Part shown: one piece after another, positions 1 through 8,090 of the stretch
How the letters are laid out: every line of letters begins with the position of its first letter
Numbering within the stretch: position 1 is the first letter of the stretch
Assembly (NCBI GenBank): GCA_026707325.1
Contig: JAPOXA010000037.1
Location: 62,001 to 126,000 of the forward strand
Source: Acidobacteriota bacterium
GTDB lineage: Bacteria > Acidobacteriota > Thermoanaerobaculia > Multivoradales > Multivoraceae
Length of the DNA: 64,000 nt
Reading direction: 5' to 3'
The notes under the pieces: model-generated
Told to the model about the DNA's origin: nothing
Database searches by the model: none
What the model saw: the letters and a program-made list of their open reading frames with translations, nothing else
Translations under genes and position numbers: made by a program

Positions 1-428
1 AACCCGACCCGGACCCCACGCCCGATCCAGGCCCCGATCCGGACCCCGACGCCGGCCCGCCGACCGGCGAGGGCTACACCGACTGCGTCCCGCAAACGAC
101 GCCGCTCGTCTTCGATGGCGGCTACAACGTCCGCATGTGCTACGAGACGAGCGAGGGCACCATCGGCGAGGGCAAGGCCGGCATCTGGGCCTCCGGCCAG
201 TCGGGTCTGCTCTGGTTCTTCACCCGGGACAACGCCGAAGTGCTGATCAAGGTGCTGGACGGCTGCGACTTCAACAATCACCGCTGGGTGTACGTGGCGC
301 CGGTGACCGACCTCGCCTTCAACCTCTACGTCGTCGACAGCCAGCGAAACGCCTGGTCCCACCACAACCGGCAGGGAGACACCGCGTCCACCAGGAGTGA
401 CAACGAGGCCTTTCGTTGCAGCAACTAG
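1..428 (+). CDS. C-terminal part of a secreted protein with WFF...VLDGC domain (5' end outside window)
   Basis: The frame is open from base 3 to the TAG at 426-428, so the gene begins before the window. The visible part opens with an Asp/Pro-rich linker (DPTPDPGPDPDPD) and continues into a domain beginning GYTDC, with the conserved stretches GKAGIWAS, GLLWFF, VLIKVLDGC and HRWVYVAPVTD. The same domain, clearly alignable along its whole length, ends the next gene, so the two are tandem paralogues. From memory, related WFF...VLDGC domains are common at the C-termini of secreted Acidobacteriota proteins; I know no established function. The four cysteines (YTDC, MCYE, DGCD, FRCS) suggest an extracytoplasmic disulfide fold. 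The stop codon lies 12 bases inside the following reading frame. Confidence 0.75.
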   Translation, partial: PDPDPTPDPGPDPDPDAGPPTGEGYTDCVPQTTPLVFDGGYNVRMCYETSEGTIGEGKAGIWASGQSGLLWFFTRDNAEVLIKVLDGCDFNNHRWVYVAPVTDLAFNLYVVDSQRNAWSHHNRQGDTASTRSDNEAFRCSN

Positions 429-2245
429 GCGGCCGCCAGGCCGCCACTGCGTTCCGGTGCGCCGGTCGGTGCGCGGGTCTTCTGACCCGCTGCCGCCGTA
501 GGCGGCTGACGAGGCGCGCCGGCCGCCAGGCCGGCTCCTTGTTGGCCGCCGCCCTCCTAACCGCCCCGGCCGCAGCGATCGTCTACGTCCTCCCCACCGA
601 CGACTCCATGGTCGAGCGCTCCGGGACGATCGTCTTCGGCGAGGTCCTCTCCGCGTCCACTGGCTTCCGTGACGGCTCGGCGTTCACGGAGTACACGTTC
701 GAAGTCGAAGAAGTCCTCAAGGGCTTCGTCCCGGGCGGCACGATCATCGTGCGGCAGCCCGGCGGCCGGCTTCCCGGCGGCATCGCAATGCGGGTCCAGG
801 GCCTCCCGATGCTGGCCGAGGGGGACCGGGTGCTGCTCTTCCTCGACCCTCTGGCCGACGCCTACCGCCCGGTCGAGCTCGCCCTCGGCGTCTTCTTCGA
901 GGTCCGGACCGCCCGGGGCCCGTTGCTGATCCGGGAACCGTCGCTTGACGGTGAGGTGACCCTGCCCGGCGACCCCGCGGCCGCGGACCGCGCTCGCGCC
1001 CGGCTGCCGCGCGATTCCTCCGCCTTCCGGCGCTGGATCGCGGCCCGCGCGACGGGCGTCGAGCGCTCCGCCGACTACTTCCTGGTCGATCCGCCGGAAG
1101 GCCCCATCGCGGTCAGGTCGCCGTTCACGGCGACGCGAAGTCCGGACGACTGCTTCCACGACGGCCTGCCGCTTCGCTGGCGGGAGTTCGACAGCGGCGG
1201 GAGCGCTGGCTTCACCGTCCAGGCCGGCGGTCAGCCCGGGGTCCGGGGAGGCGGCCTGTCCCAGGTCCGCACCGCAATGCGGGCCTGGAACAACGTCTCC
1301 GCCAGCCGTGCCAACCTGGTCCTTCACGGCACCTCGAACCGGGACTTCTACAGCGACACTGTCGACGGCGTGAACTCGATCTCCTACGAGGATCCGTTCG
1401 ATGAGATCGAGGGGACGTTCCGGCCGAGTGCGGGTGGCGTCCTCGCCGTCACCCACAGCTTCTTCTACTGCGACGCCTCGCAGGTCCCTCACCCGATCCC
1501 GGGCAACCGCTCGGTCGAGGCGCTCGAGCTGATCGAGTCGAACATCACCACCCAGGACGGGTTCGAGGACTGGCTGGCGCGCTCGCCGCATCCTCGCGAG
1601 AGCCACGAGGAGATCATGGCTCACGAGCTGGGCCACGCGATCGGAATCGGCCATCCCTGCGGCGACATCGCCAGCGGGCCGTGCGACGAGGTCACCGGCG
1701 AGGCGCTGATGCGGGCGAGGGCCCACGGCGACGGCCGCGGGGCGCGGCTCAACAGCGACGATCGGGCCGCGGTACGGTTCCTGTACCCGGTTCCCGAGCC
1801 TGAGCCCGAGCCCGAGCCCGAGCCGGAGCCCGAACCGCCGCCCGAGCCCGACCGGACTCTCGGTCCGCTGCCGGATCCTCCTCAGGGGCCCGGCTACACC
1901 GACTGCCGTCCGGAGATGGCGTCCCTGGTGTTCGACGGAGGCTTCAAGGTCGCCGTGTGCTACGAGACGGCGAGCGGGGAAGTCGGCGAAGGCAAGGCCG
2001 GCATCTGGGCGTCGGGCGAATCGGGCCTGCTCTGGTTCTTCAATCGCGACAACGCGGAAGTCCTGGTCAAGGTCCTGAACGGCTGCCATCTGACCGGCCA
2101 CCGCTGGGTGTACGCGGCTCCGGTCACCGACCTCGCCTTCAACCTCTACGTTCAGGGCGCCGACGGGAGGAACTGGAGCCACCACAACCGGCTCGGCGAG
2201 ACCGCGGCGAGCAGGAGCGACAACTTCGCCTTCCCGTGCAACTGA
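416..2245 (+). CDS. Secreted zinc metalloprotease (matrixin/metzincin-like) with C-terminal WFF...VLDGC domain
   Basis: A 609-residue protein if read from ATG 416. Its first ~40 residues are Arg-rich and encoded by a copy of the palindromic repeat family (467-535); a hydrophobic signal-like segment (LLAAALLTAPAAA) follows, so TTG at 539 or 542 is an equally good or better start. The catalytic signature HELGHAIGIGH, the HExxHxxGxxH zinc site of metzincins, lies at about residues 403-413. A Pro-Glu linker at about 460-478 leads to a C-terminal domain from about residue 492 that matches the preceding partial gene. Known of the family: secreted zinc endopeptidases with a Met-turn. Inferred: an exported protease whose C-terminal domain serves in secretion or surface association. 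The repeat insertion probably removed or replaced the original start. Confidence 0.85.
   Translation: MQQLGGRQAATAFRCAGRCAGLLTRCRRRRLTRRAGRQAGSLLAAALLTAPAAAIVYVLPTDDSMVERSGTIVFGEVLSASTGFRDGSAFTEYTFEVEEVLKGFVPGGTIIVRQPGGRLPGGIAMRVQGLPMLAEGDRVLLFLDPLADAYRPVELALGVFFEVRTARGPLLIREPSLDGEVTLPGDPAAADRARARLPRDSSAFRRWIAARATGVERSADYFLVDPPEGPIAVRSPFTATRSPDDCFHDGLPLRWREFDSGGSAGFTVQAGGQPGVRGGGLSQVRTAMRAWNNVSASRANLVLHGTSNRDFYSDTVDGVNSISYEDPFDEIEGTFRPSAGGVLAVTHSFFYCDASQVPHPIPGNRSVEALELIESNITTQDGFEDWLARSPHPRESHEEIMAHELGHAIGIGHPCGDIASGPCDEVTGEALMRARAHGDGRGARLNSDDRAAVRFLYPVPEPEPEPEPEPEPEPPPEPDRTLGPLPDPPQGPGYTDCRPEMASLVFDGGFKVAVCYETASGEVGEGKAGIWASGESGLLWFFNRDNAEVLVKVLNGCHLTGHRWVYAAPVTDLAFNLYVQGADGRNWSHHNRLGETAASRSDNFAFPCN
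467..535 (+). repeat. Short copy of the palindromic repeat family, in the 5' end of the metalloprotease frame
   Basis: Contains the core GTGCGCGGGTCTTCTGACCC, then a GCCGCC-GGCGGC hairpin and a GCCGGCC-GGCCGGC hairpin, in the same order as other short copies. The outer CTCTGG end has decayed. Confidence 0.75.
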
Positions 2246-2318
2246 CCGGCAGCGGTCGGCAACTCGTTAGCTCCGCGGCAGACCGCGGTCAGCCCCCCGT
2301 CCGGTAGCGTGTTGGATC

Positions 2319-3488
2319 ATGCGGGTCGCAGTCGTCTGGAACTACGGTACGCCGCTCCGGCAGTGCAGCTTCCGGTTCGAGGAGTACATCCACGGGCTCG
2401 AGGCGCTCGGCCACGAGGCGTTCGTCGCGTGTCCCGAATCCTCGAACGACGGCTTTCCCGTGCCGATCGTCTCGCCGCCGGGCGGCGGCGGCCTGGAAGA
2501 CGCCGGCTTCTGGCGCGGCCTCGGGGCAGACGTGGCGATCGTGCCGTCCTTCCACCAGATGTCGGATCTCCTGGAGCTGATCCGCGGCGCCGGCGTCCGC
2601 ACGATCGCGATGGGCGACTCGGACGGCCAGATGGGTCTGCGCGCGTTTCCTCTGGCCACGCTGCGCCGGAAGGTCTTCTCCGGCTCGCCGGACCGCGGCC
2701 ACCAGGTCCGGCAGCTCCGCTTCCTCGCCCGGCGCTACCTGCTCTCCTTCCGCCGCACCGACCCGCAGGACGCCGAGTTCGTCCGCAGCGCGGGGGAGTC
2801 CGACGTGCTCATCCTCGGTTGCGAGGAAGCGAAGGCCCATTTCCGCCGCTTTCTCCGCACGGCCGGCGCGGCGGATCTCCAAGGCCGGGTTCACGTCTCG
2901 CCACTCGCCATCCACCGGGTCTACGTCGATTCGCCCGACCTCGGCCGGGAACGGCGAGGCATGGTGGCGATCGGCCGCTGGGACGATCCCCAGAAGAACG
3001 CACCGCTGCTGGCGCGGGCGCTTGCGCGCTACTTCGGTCGAGCCGGCAGCGAGGCGCGCGGCGAGCCGGTCAGCATCTTCGGCCCGGGCGCCGAGAGTCT
3101 CTTCGGCGAGCTCAACCGGCGCTTCCCGAACGTCGAGCACCATGGGCCGCAGTACCCGGAAGTCCTCGCCGCCGCGCTGGCCGGCAGCCGCTTCATCGTC
3201 TTCTCGTCGCGGTGGGAAGGCGCGCCGCACGCCGGCTGCGAGGCGCTGTCGATGGGAGCGACCGTGGTGGGCACGCCGATCCCGAGCCTGCGGAGCTGGT
3301 CCGAGGGCGGCGCCTACGGCCGCGTCGCCTCCGCGCACCGCGCCGGGCCGCTGGCCGCGGCGATGGCGGAGGAACAGGCGGCATGGCGCCGCGGCGAACG
3401 CCACCCGGCTAGCATCGCCGCGGTATGGCGCCAGCGGAGCTCCGGCCGCGGCGTCTGCCAGACGATGCTCGAGGCCCTGGCCCAATGA
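2319..3488 (+). CDS. GT-B fold glycosyltransferase (family 4-like)
   Basis: A 389-residue protein starting MRVAVVWNYG. The N-terminal half has the Rossmann-like start and a GLEALGHEAFVACP stretch typical of GT-B enzymes. The C-terminal half has IGRWDDPQKNAPLLARAL (family-4 nucleotide-sugar domain entry) and FSSRWEGAPHAGCEALSMGA, matching the E-x7-E-type donor-binding region. It probably transfers a sugar from a nucleotide donor onto a glycan or lipid acceptor in the cytoplasm; donor and acceptor cannot be read from sequence. Its TGA overlaps the ATG of the radical SAM gene (ATGA at 3485-3488), so the two are likely translationally coupled, and the following genes fit a saccharide or secondary-metabolite modification cluster. 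Confidence 0.85.
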   Translation: MRVAVVWNYGTPLRQCSFRFEEYIHGLEALGHEAFVACPESSNDGFPVPIVSPPGGGGLEDAGFWRGLGADVAIVPSFHQMSDLLELIRGAGVRTIAMGDSDGQMGLRAFPLATLRRKVFSGSPDRGHQVRQLRFLARRYLLSFRRTDPQDAEFVRSAGESDVLILGCEEAKAHFRRFLRTAGAADLQGRVHVSPLAIHRVYVDSPDLGRERRGMVAIGRWDDPQKNAPLLARALARYFGRAGSEARGEPVSIFGPGAESLFGELNRRFPNVEHHGPQYPEVLAAALAGSRFIVFSSRWEGAPHAGCEALSMGATVVGTPIPSLRSWSEGGAYGRVASAHRAGPLAAAMAEEQAAWRRGERHPASIAAVWRQRSSGRGVCQTMLEALAQ

Positions 3489-5572
3489 AGTCGTTCCAAC
3501 GCCGGCCGCTGGAGGTCATCCTCGACACCACCGAGCGCTGCAACCTGAAGTGCAAGATGTGCTACTTCTCGGCGGTCGACCGGCTGCAGTTCCTGCCCTT
3601 CGACCGGCAGTTGTCCCGAAACGGCATGATGCCGCTGGAGACCTTCTCCCGGGTCGCGGCCGACCTCTTCCCCCGTGCCCGCCGGGTCGCCCTGGGCTGC
3701 GCGGCCGAGCCCCTGGTGCATCCGAAGTTCATCGACATCGTTCGCGAAGCCGGCAGCTACGCCGTTCCCGACCTGTGGTTCCCGACCAACCTGCTGCCGC
3801 TCACGCCCGCCAAGGCCGAGGCGATCTGCGAGGCCGGCGTGAAGACGGTCGGCGTGTCGATGGACGGCACGAGCGCGGAGACCTACGAGGCGATCCGGGT
3901 CGGCGGCAAGTTCGACCGGCTGATGCGTTCGCTCGACCTGCTGAACGAGGTCCGGCGCGGCGCAGCCACCGGGCTGCGGCTGATCTTCGTGTGGATGCGG
4001 ACCAACCGCGGCGATCTCGCCGACCTGCCGCGCTTCGCCGAGGAAGTCGGCGCCAGTGAGCTCGACGTCCGCTTCGTGGCGCCGACCGCTCATGTGAGCG
4101 CCGAGGACGAACTGCTCGACGACGAGGACCCCGGCGCGCTGCGCGCGGAACTCGCCGCCACGGCCGAGGACGCGGCCGCCCGCGGGCTGCGTCTCGTTTC
4201 CTACCCGGACTTCGACGACGGCCAGCGGGTTGACCTGCGCGGCCACCTGATGCGCTGGCGGGCGGGCCTCTACGACCGGCAGCGGCTGCGCGGCCGCTTC
4301 CGGACTGCTGTCGCCGGCTGCGCCTGGCCCGGCCACACGGTGGTGGTCCGGCCCAACGGCGCGGTCTCGCCGTGCATCTTCTGGGAAGAGCAGCCGATCG
4401 GCCTGTATCCGGAGACCTCGCTGGGCGAGGTCGAACGCTCGCCGTTGCTGGCGGAGATCGTCGATGGGCTGAAGAGTGGGAATCCGTGCGGGACTTGCAA
4501 TACCTGCACTGAGCGGAAGCATGCGCTGTACTTCCGGTTGCAGTGGCGGCAGCAGGCGGGGGAGCGGCTGGAGCAGTTGGGCGCGGGACCGGGGAGTGGT
4601 GGTGTGGCTGAGGTGGAAGAGGAGAGTGGTCGGCCTTCGGCCGGCGATCTGTCGCCGCCTGCGGCGGCAGCGGGTCAGAAGACCCGCGCACCCAGAGCAC
4701 CGGCTGCAGTAGGACGTCCCGACGACGGCAACGCCGATGCTCTGGGTGCGCGGGTCTTCCGACCCGCATCTACGGCCCCAGGGCTTCCCAGTCCAACCGC
4801 CTGGATCACGGAGCACACGCCCGTCGCGCCCTATGACCGCGTCCTCCTCGTAGGCGACGAAGCCTGGGCCCACCACCTCCTCAGCACCGGCTTCGCCAGC
4901 AGCGTCGACATCGTCACGTCGCCCCTGGCGGCCGGCCGCGACGAGGCCGGCATCCGCCGTCTCCCCATCCACCCCCGCAACCCCGTCCTCCCCGCCGCCG
5001 CCTACCAGGCCGCCTGCTGCATCGGCGGCCTCTCCTCCCACCTTCGGCTGGAGCGGCTCCTCGACGCCGTGCTCGACGCGCTGGAACCCGGCGGCCGGTT
5101 GTTCGTGGACGACTACATTGGCCCGGCCCGTCACCAGTGGAACGACCGCGTCGGCGCCGCGGCCTCGGCCGCCTACCGCCGGCTGCCGGCCGCGGCGCGG
5201 CGGTTCGAGCGACTGCCCATGCCGCCCGTGGAGGGCGACTGCGCGCGGGCCACCCGCTCCGGCGACGTGGCCCGCCTGATCCGCACCGGTTTCCGGGCCG
5301 AGTCCGTGCGCCCCTACGGCGGCGACCTGGTCGCGCCGCTCGCCGCCTCCGTCGACTGGAGCCGGCTGCCGGAGGCCGACCTCCAGCGCCTCGTGGAGGG
5401 CTCCGGCGCCGGTGGTCACTACGCCCTGACGGTGGCCCGTCCCCGCGCCGGTTGGCAACGGCGGTTGGCCGGGATGCGCTACCGCATTGGCCCCAAGGTC
5501 CGTCGTGTTTTCATTTACGAGCCCCGGCGCGCTCGCGACCTGGCATTCCAGGCGCTGCGCGGAAAGGTCTAG
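3485..5572 (+). CDS. Radical SAM/SPASM protein fused through repeat DNA to a methyltransferase-like domain
   Basis: Start chosen at ATG 3485, overlapping the upstream stop. Residues 19-26 read CNLKCKMC, the CxxxCxxC site for the radical-SAM [4Fe-4S] cluster. Residues ~275-345 carry further cysteines (GCAWPG, SPCIFW, CGTCNTC), typical of a SPASM auxiliary-cluster domain. The stretch from about residue 382 to 430 is translated from two facing repeat half-copies (4630-4697 and 4739-4767) with the telltale peptides GQKTRAPRA and LGARVFRPA. From about residue 445 a second domain begins (YDRVLLVGDE), with LLDAVLDALEPGGRLFVDDY resembling class I SAM-dependent methyltransferases. The fusion may be a recent joining of two genes. 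Whether one polypeptide is made is unknown. Confidence 0.8.
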   Translation: MKSFQRRPLEVILDTTERCNLKCKMCYFSAVDRLQFLPFDRQLSRNGMMPLETFSRVAADLFPRARRVALGCAAEPLVHPKFIDIVREAGSYAVPDLWFPTNLLPLTPAKAEAICEAGVKTVGVSMDGTSAETYEAIRVGGKFDRLMRSLDLLNEVRRGAATGLRLIFVWMRTNRGDLADLPRFAEEVGASELDVRFVAPTAHVSAEDELLDDEDPGALRAELAATAEDAAARGLRLVSYPDFDDGQRVDLRGHLMRWRAGLYDRQRLRGRFRTAVAGCAWPGHTVVVRPNGAVSPCIFWEEQPIGLYPETSLGEVERSPLLAEIVDGLKSGNPCGTCNTCTERKHALYFRLQWRQQAGERLEQLGAGPGSGGVAEVEEESGRPSAGDLSPPAAAAGQKTRAPRAPAAVGRPDDGNADALGARVFRPASTAPGLPSPTAWITEHTPVAPYDRVLLVGDEAWAHHLLSTGFASSVDIVTSPLAAGRDEAGIRRLPIHPRNPVLPAAAYQAACCIGGLSSHLRLERLLDAVLDALEPGGRLFVDDYIGPARHQWNDRVGAAASAAYRRLPAAARRFERLPMPPVEGDCARATRSGDVARLIRTGFRAESVRPYGGDLVAPLAASVDWSRLPEADLQRLVEGSGAGGHYALTVARPRAGWQRRLAGMRYRIGPKVRRVFIYEPRRARDLAFQALRGKV
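4630..4697 (-). repeat. Short repeat copy, reverse orientation, inside the radical SAM/methyltransferase frame
   Basis: Reads GGCCTTCGGCC, GCCGCC-TGC-GGCGGC and then GCGGGTCAGAAGACCCGC with the CACCCAGAG end, the reverse complement of the forward core. It is read through in frame. Confidence 0.85.
4739..4767 (+). repeat. Half copy (outer hairpin only), forward orientation
   Basis: GCTCTGGGTGCGCGGGTCTT followed by CCGACCCGC. It carries TTCCGA where most intergenic copies have TTCTGA, which keeps the ALGARVF frame open. With the copy at 4630-4697 it forms a tail-to-tail pair separated by 41 bp. Confidence 0.85.
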
Positions 5573-5575
5573 ATC

Positions 5576-7939
5576 ATGGTTGCCAACCTTCGTTGGGGAA
5601 TCCTCGGCCCGGGCGCCATCGCCCGCGTCTTCGCCACCGCGATCGACGGGCTGGACGGTCACGAGATCGTGGCCGTCGGTAGCCGCGACCCGCAGCGGGC
5701 GGTCAACTTCAACGCCGAGCGCGGCTACAGGGACGCCGAGGCCGGCACGTACCGGGATCTGGTGCGCAGCGAGTCGGTCGACGCCGTCTACGTCGCCAGT
5801 CCCCATCCCGGTCACCTGGAGCACGCGGCGCTGGCGCTCCGGCACTGCAAGGCGGTGCTCTGCGAGAAGCCGCTCTGCGTCAACGCCTCGGAGGCCCGCC
5901 GGCTGTGCGCCATCGCCCGCGAGCGGGGCCGGCCGCTGCTCGAGGCGATGTGGACCCGATTCCTGCCGGCGACGCAGCGGGCCGCGGACTGGATCGCCAA
6001 CGGCACGATCGGAGAGCCGAGCCGGGTGGTCTGTTCCTTCGGCTTCCGCGCGGCGTTCGATCCGGAGAGCCGGCTCTACGATCCCGAACTGGGCGGCGGC
6101 AGCCTGCTCGATATCGGCTGCTACACGCTGTCGCTGGCGTCGCTCGTCTTCGGGGAGCGGGTGACCGGCGGCAACATCCCGCAGATCGAGGTCCGCGCCG
6201 ATCTCGCTCCGTCCGGCGTCGACGAGCACTGCAAGATGGTTCTGCGCTTCGGGGACGGCGCCGAGGCGTACCTGGAGTCCTCGATCAGCCGGGCCGTTTC
6301 CGCCACCGGCGTCATCCAGGGCGACCGCGGGAGGATCGTGATTCCGGACTTCTGGCGCGCCCAGACGCTCAAGCTGGAGTGCGAGACGCAGGACGTCGCC
6401 ACACTGGAGTGCCCCTTCCTCTGCAACGGCTACGAGTACCAGGCGCTCGAACTCGCGCGAATGCTCCGCGACGGCGACATCGAGAGCCCTCTCCTGCCGC
6501 ACGCGGAGTCCATCGGACTGATCGAACTGATGGACGACCTGCGCCGCCGCATGGGCGTCCAGTACCCCTTCGAGCCAAGCATCGGCGTCACCGCCGGAAC
6601 CCACAGGGCCATGACCTACCGCCCTGTCGACAACGTTGCTCTGGGTGCGCGGGTCTTCCGACCCGCGGCCGCCGAAGGCGGCCAGGAGAACGCGCCGGCC
6701 GAAGGCCGGCACCACTACCCCTTCGAGCCAAGCATCGGCGTCACCGCCGGAACCCACAGAGCAATGACCTACCGCCCTGTAGACAACGTTGCTCTGGGTG
6801 CGCGGGTCTTCCGACCCGCTGCCGCCGAAGGCGGCCAGGAGAACGCGCCGGCCGAAGGCCGGCACCACTCTGCCGACGCACTACCCCGCCTCATCCTCGG
6901 CACAATGCCCCTCACCAACGAAACGCAAGCCGCCCAAACCGAAGCCGACAATCTCCTCGACGCCGCCTTCGAGAATGGACTCTCCGCCCTCGACACCGGC
7001 CACGTCTACGGCAACGGCGCCTCCGAACGCGCCATCGGCGACTGGCTGGAGCGCCGCGGTCTCGCGGACGACGTCTTCATCCTGTCCAAGGGCTGCCACC
7101 CGGACGCTGCGGGGCCGCGCGTCAACCCGGAGGCTCTGGCCCAGGACCTCGCCGAGTCGCTCGACCGGCTGCGGCTGCCGGCCGTCGACCTCTACATGCT
7201 CCACCGCGACGATCCGGCGGTGCCGGTGGGCGAGATGGTCGACGCCTTCGCCGAACACGTCGCGGCGGGCCGGCTGCGCGCCTACGGATTCTCCAACTGG
7301 ACGCGCGCGCGGATCGAAGAGGCCTGCGACTACGCGGAAGCCAACGACCGTCCGCTGCCCGCCGCGTCGAGCCCCAACTTCTCGCTCGCCGACCAGGTCC
7401 GGGACCCGTGGGGCGGGGGCTGCGCCACCCTGACCGGCGCGGCGGCCGCCGACGACCGCGACTGGCACCGGAGCACCGGCATGGCGATCTTCGCCTGGTC
7501 GTCCCTGGCGCGCGGCCTGTTCTCCGGCCGCGTCACCCGGCGCTCACTCGCGACCGACCCGAGCCAGGTCGACGAGGCCTGCCGCACCGCCTATGTCCAC
7601 GACGTGAACCTCGCGCGCCTTGACCGGGTGACCGAGTTCGCCGAGGCCGGCGGCGCTTCGGTGCCCCAGATCGCGCTCGCCTGGGTGCTCGCCCAGGACC
7701 TTCCCCTCCACGCCATCGTCGGCGCCGCCACCGAGCAGGAAGTCGAGGACCTGGCCGCCGCCGCGGCCCTGACCCTGACCGAGGAAGAAGAGAAGTGGCT
7801 ACAGAACGGCGGCCGCCGGCCCCTCTCCATGGCCCGCGAGAGCCTGGCCAAGCGCCTCGAACGCCAGGCCATCCGCATCGGCCGCCGCCTCCCCGGCCCC
7901 ATCAAGCGCCCCATCAAACGCCTCGTCGGCCGCGCGTAG
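5576..7939 (+). CDS. Gfo/Idh/MocA oxidoreductase joined in frame to an aldo/keto reductase
   Basis: A 787-residue frame starting 4 bases after the previous stop. Residues ~1-345 form a Gfo/Idh/MocA NAD(P)-dependent oxidoreductase: GILGPGAIA is the nucleotide-binding loop, ASPHPGHLEHA and LCEKPL the family motifs. Residues ~438-787 form an aldo/keto reductase: DTGHVYGNG supplies catalytic Asp/Tyr, LSKG the Lys, LHRDD the His. Between them sit two tandem copies of a 51-residue segment (6563-6715 and 6716-6868), each ending in a palindromic repeat copy read as LGARVFRPAAAEGG. Both domains act on sugars or polyols in known relatives, which suits the glycosyltransferase upstream. The joining looks like repeat-mediated fusion of two formerly separate genes; separate translation of the second domain cannot be excluded. 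Confidence 0.85.
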   Translation: MVANLRWGILGPGAIARVFATAIDGLDGHEIVAVGSRDPQRAVNFNAERGYRDAEAGTYRDLVRSESVDAVYVASPHPGHLEHAALALRHCKAVLCEKPLCVNASEARRLCAIARERGRPLLEAMWTRFLPATQRAADWIANGTIGEPSRVVCSFGFRAAFDPESRLYDPELGGGSLLDIGCYTLSLASLVFGERVTGGNIPQIEVRADLAPSGVDEHCKMVLRFGDGAEAYLESSISRAVSATGVIQGDRGRIVIPDFWRAQTLKLECETQDVATLECPFLCNGYEYQALELARMLRDGDIESPLLPHAESIGLIELMDDLRRRMGVQYPFEPSIGVTAGTHRAMTYRPVDNVALGARVFRPAAAEGGQENAPAEGRHHYPFEPSIGVTAGTHRAMTYRPVDNVALGARVFRPAAAEGGQENAPAEGRHHSADALPRLILGTMPLTNETQAAQTEADNLLDAAFENGLSALDTGHVYGNGASERAIGDWLERRGLADDVFILSKGCHPDAAGPRVNPEALAQDLAESLDRLRLPAVDLYMLHRDDPAVPVGEMVDAFAEHVAAGRLRAYGFSNWTRARIEEACDYAEANDRPLPAASSPNFSLADQVRDPWGGGCATLTGAAAADDRDWHRSTGMAIFAWSSLARGLFSGRVTRRSLATDPSQVDEACRTAYVHDVNLARLDRVTEFAEAGGASVPQIALAWVLAQDLPLHAIVGAATEQEVEDLAAAAALTLTEEEEKWLQNGGRRPLSMARESLAKRLERQAIRIGRRLPGPIKRPIKRLVGRA
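6563..6868 (+). repeat. 153-bp tandem duplication carrying the palindromic repeat (two units)
   Basis: Unit 1 is 6563-6715 and unit 2 is 6716-6868; the period of 153 is a multiple of three so the frame is kept. Each unit holds about 75 bp of oxidoreductase 3' sequence plus a repeat copy (6638-6710 and 6791-6863). Only a few substitutions separate the units (for example agggcc/agagca), so the duplication is recent. Confidence 0.95.
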
Positions 7940-7975
7940 GTGTGGGGGTGGTGTGTAGGTGTGTGAGGGGCGTTT

Positions 7976-8046
7976 CTCTGGGTGCGCGGGTCTTCTGACC
8001 CGCTGCCGCCGCAGGCGGCGTCGAAATCGCCGCCGGCAAAGCCGGC
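7976..8046 (+). repeat. Short repeat copy between the oxidoreductase fusion and ilvD
   Basis: Complete short form: CTCTGGGTGCGCGGGTCTTC, TGACCCGC, GCCGCC-GCA-GGCGGC, spacer GTCGAAATC, GCCGGC-AAA-GCCGGC. This is a good reference example of the short form. Confidence 0.9.
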
Positions 8047-8090
8047 GACCACTCCGGGAAGCTCTACCGCCTATGCCATAGTCCGCCGCC

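Noticed and set aside
3314-6868. 1,184-codon open frame on the minus strand
   Set aside because: It is antisense to three clearly recognisable genes and has no recognisable domain; long antisense frames are expected in GC-rich DNA.
6563-6868. Possible CRISPR-like or minisatellite array
   Set aside because: Only two units with no unique spacers, and the repeat is explained by the palindromic family.
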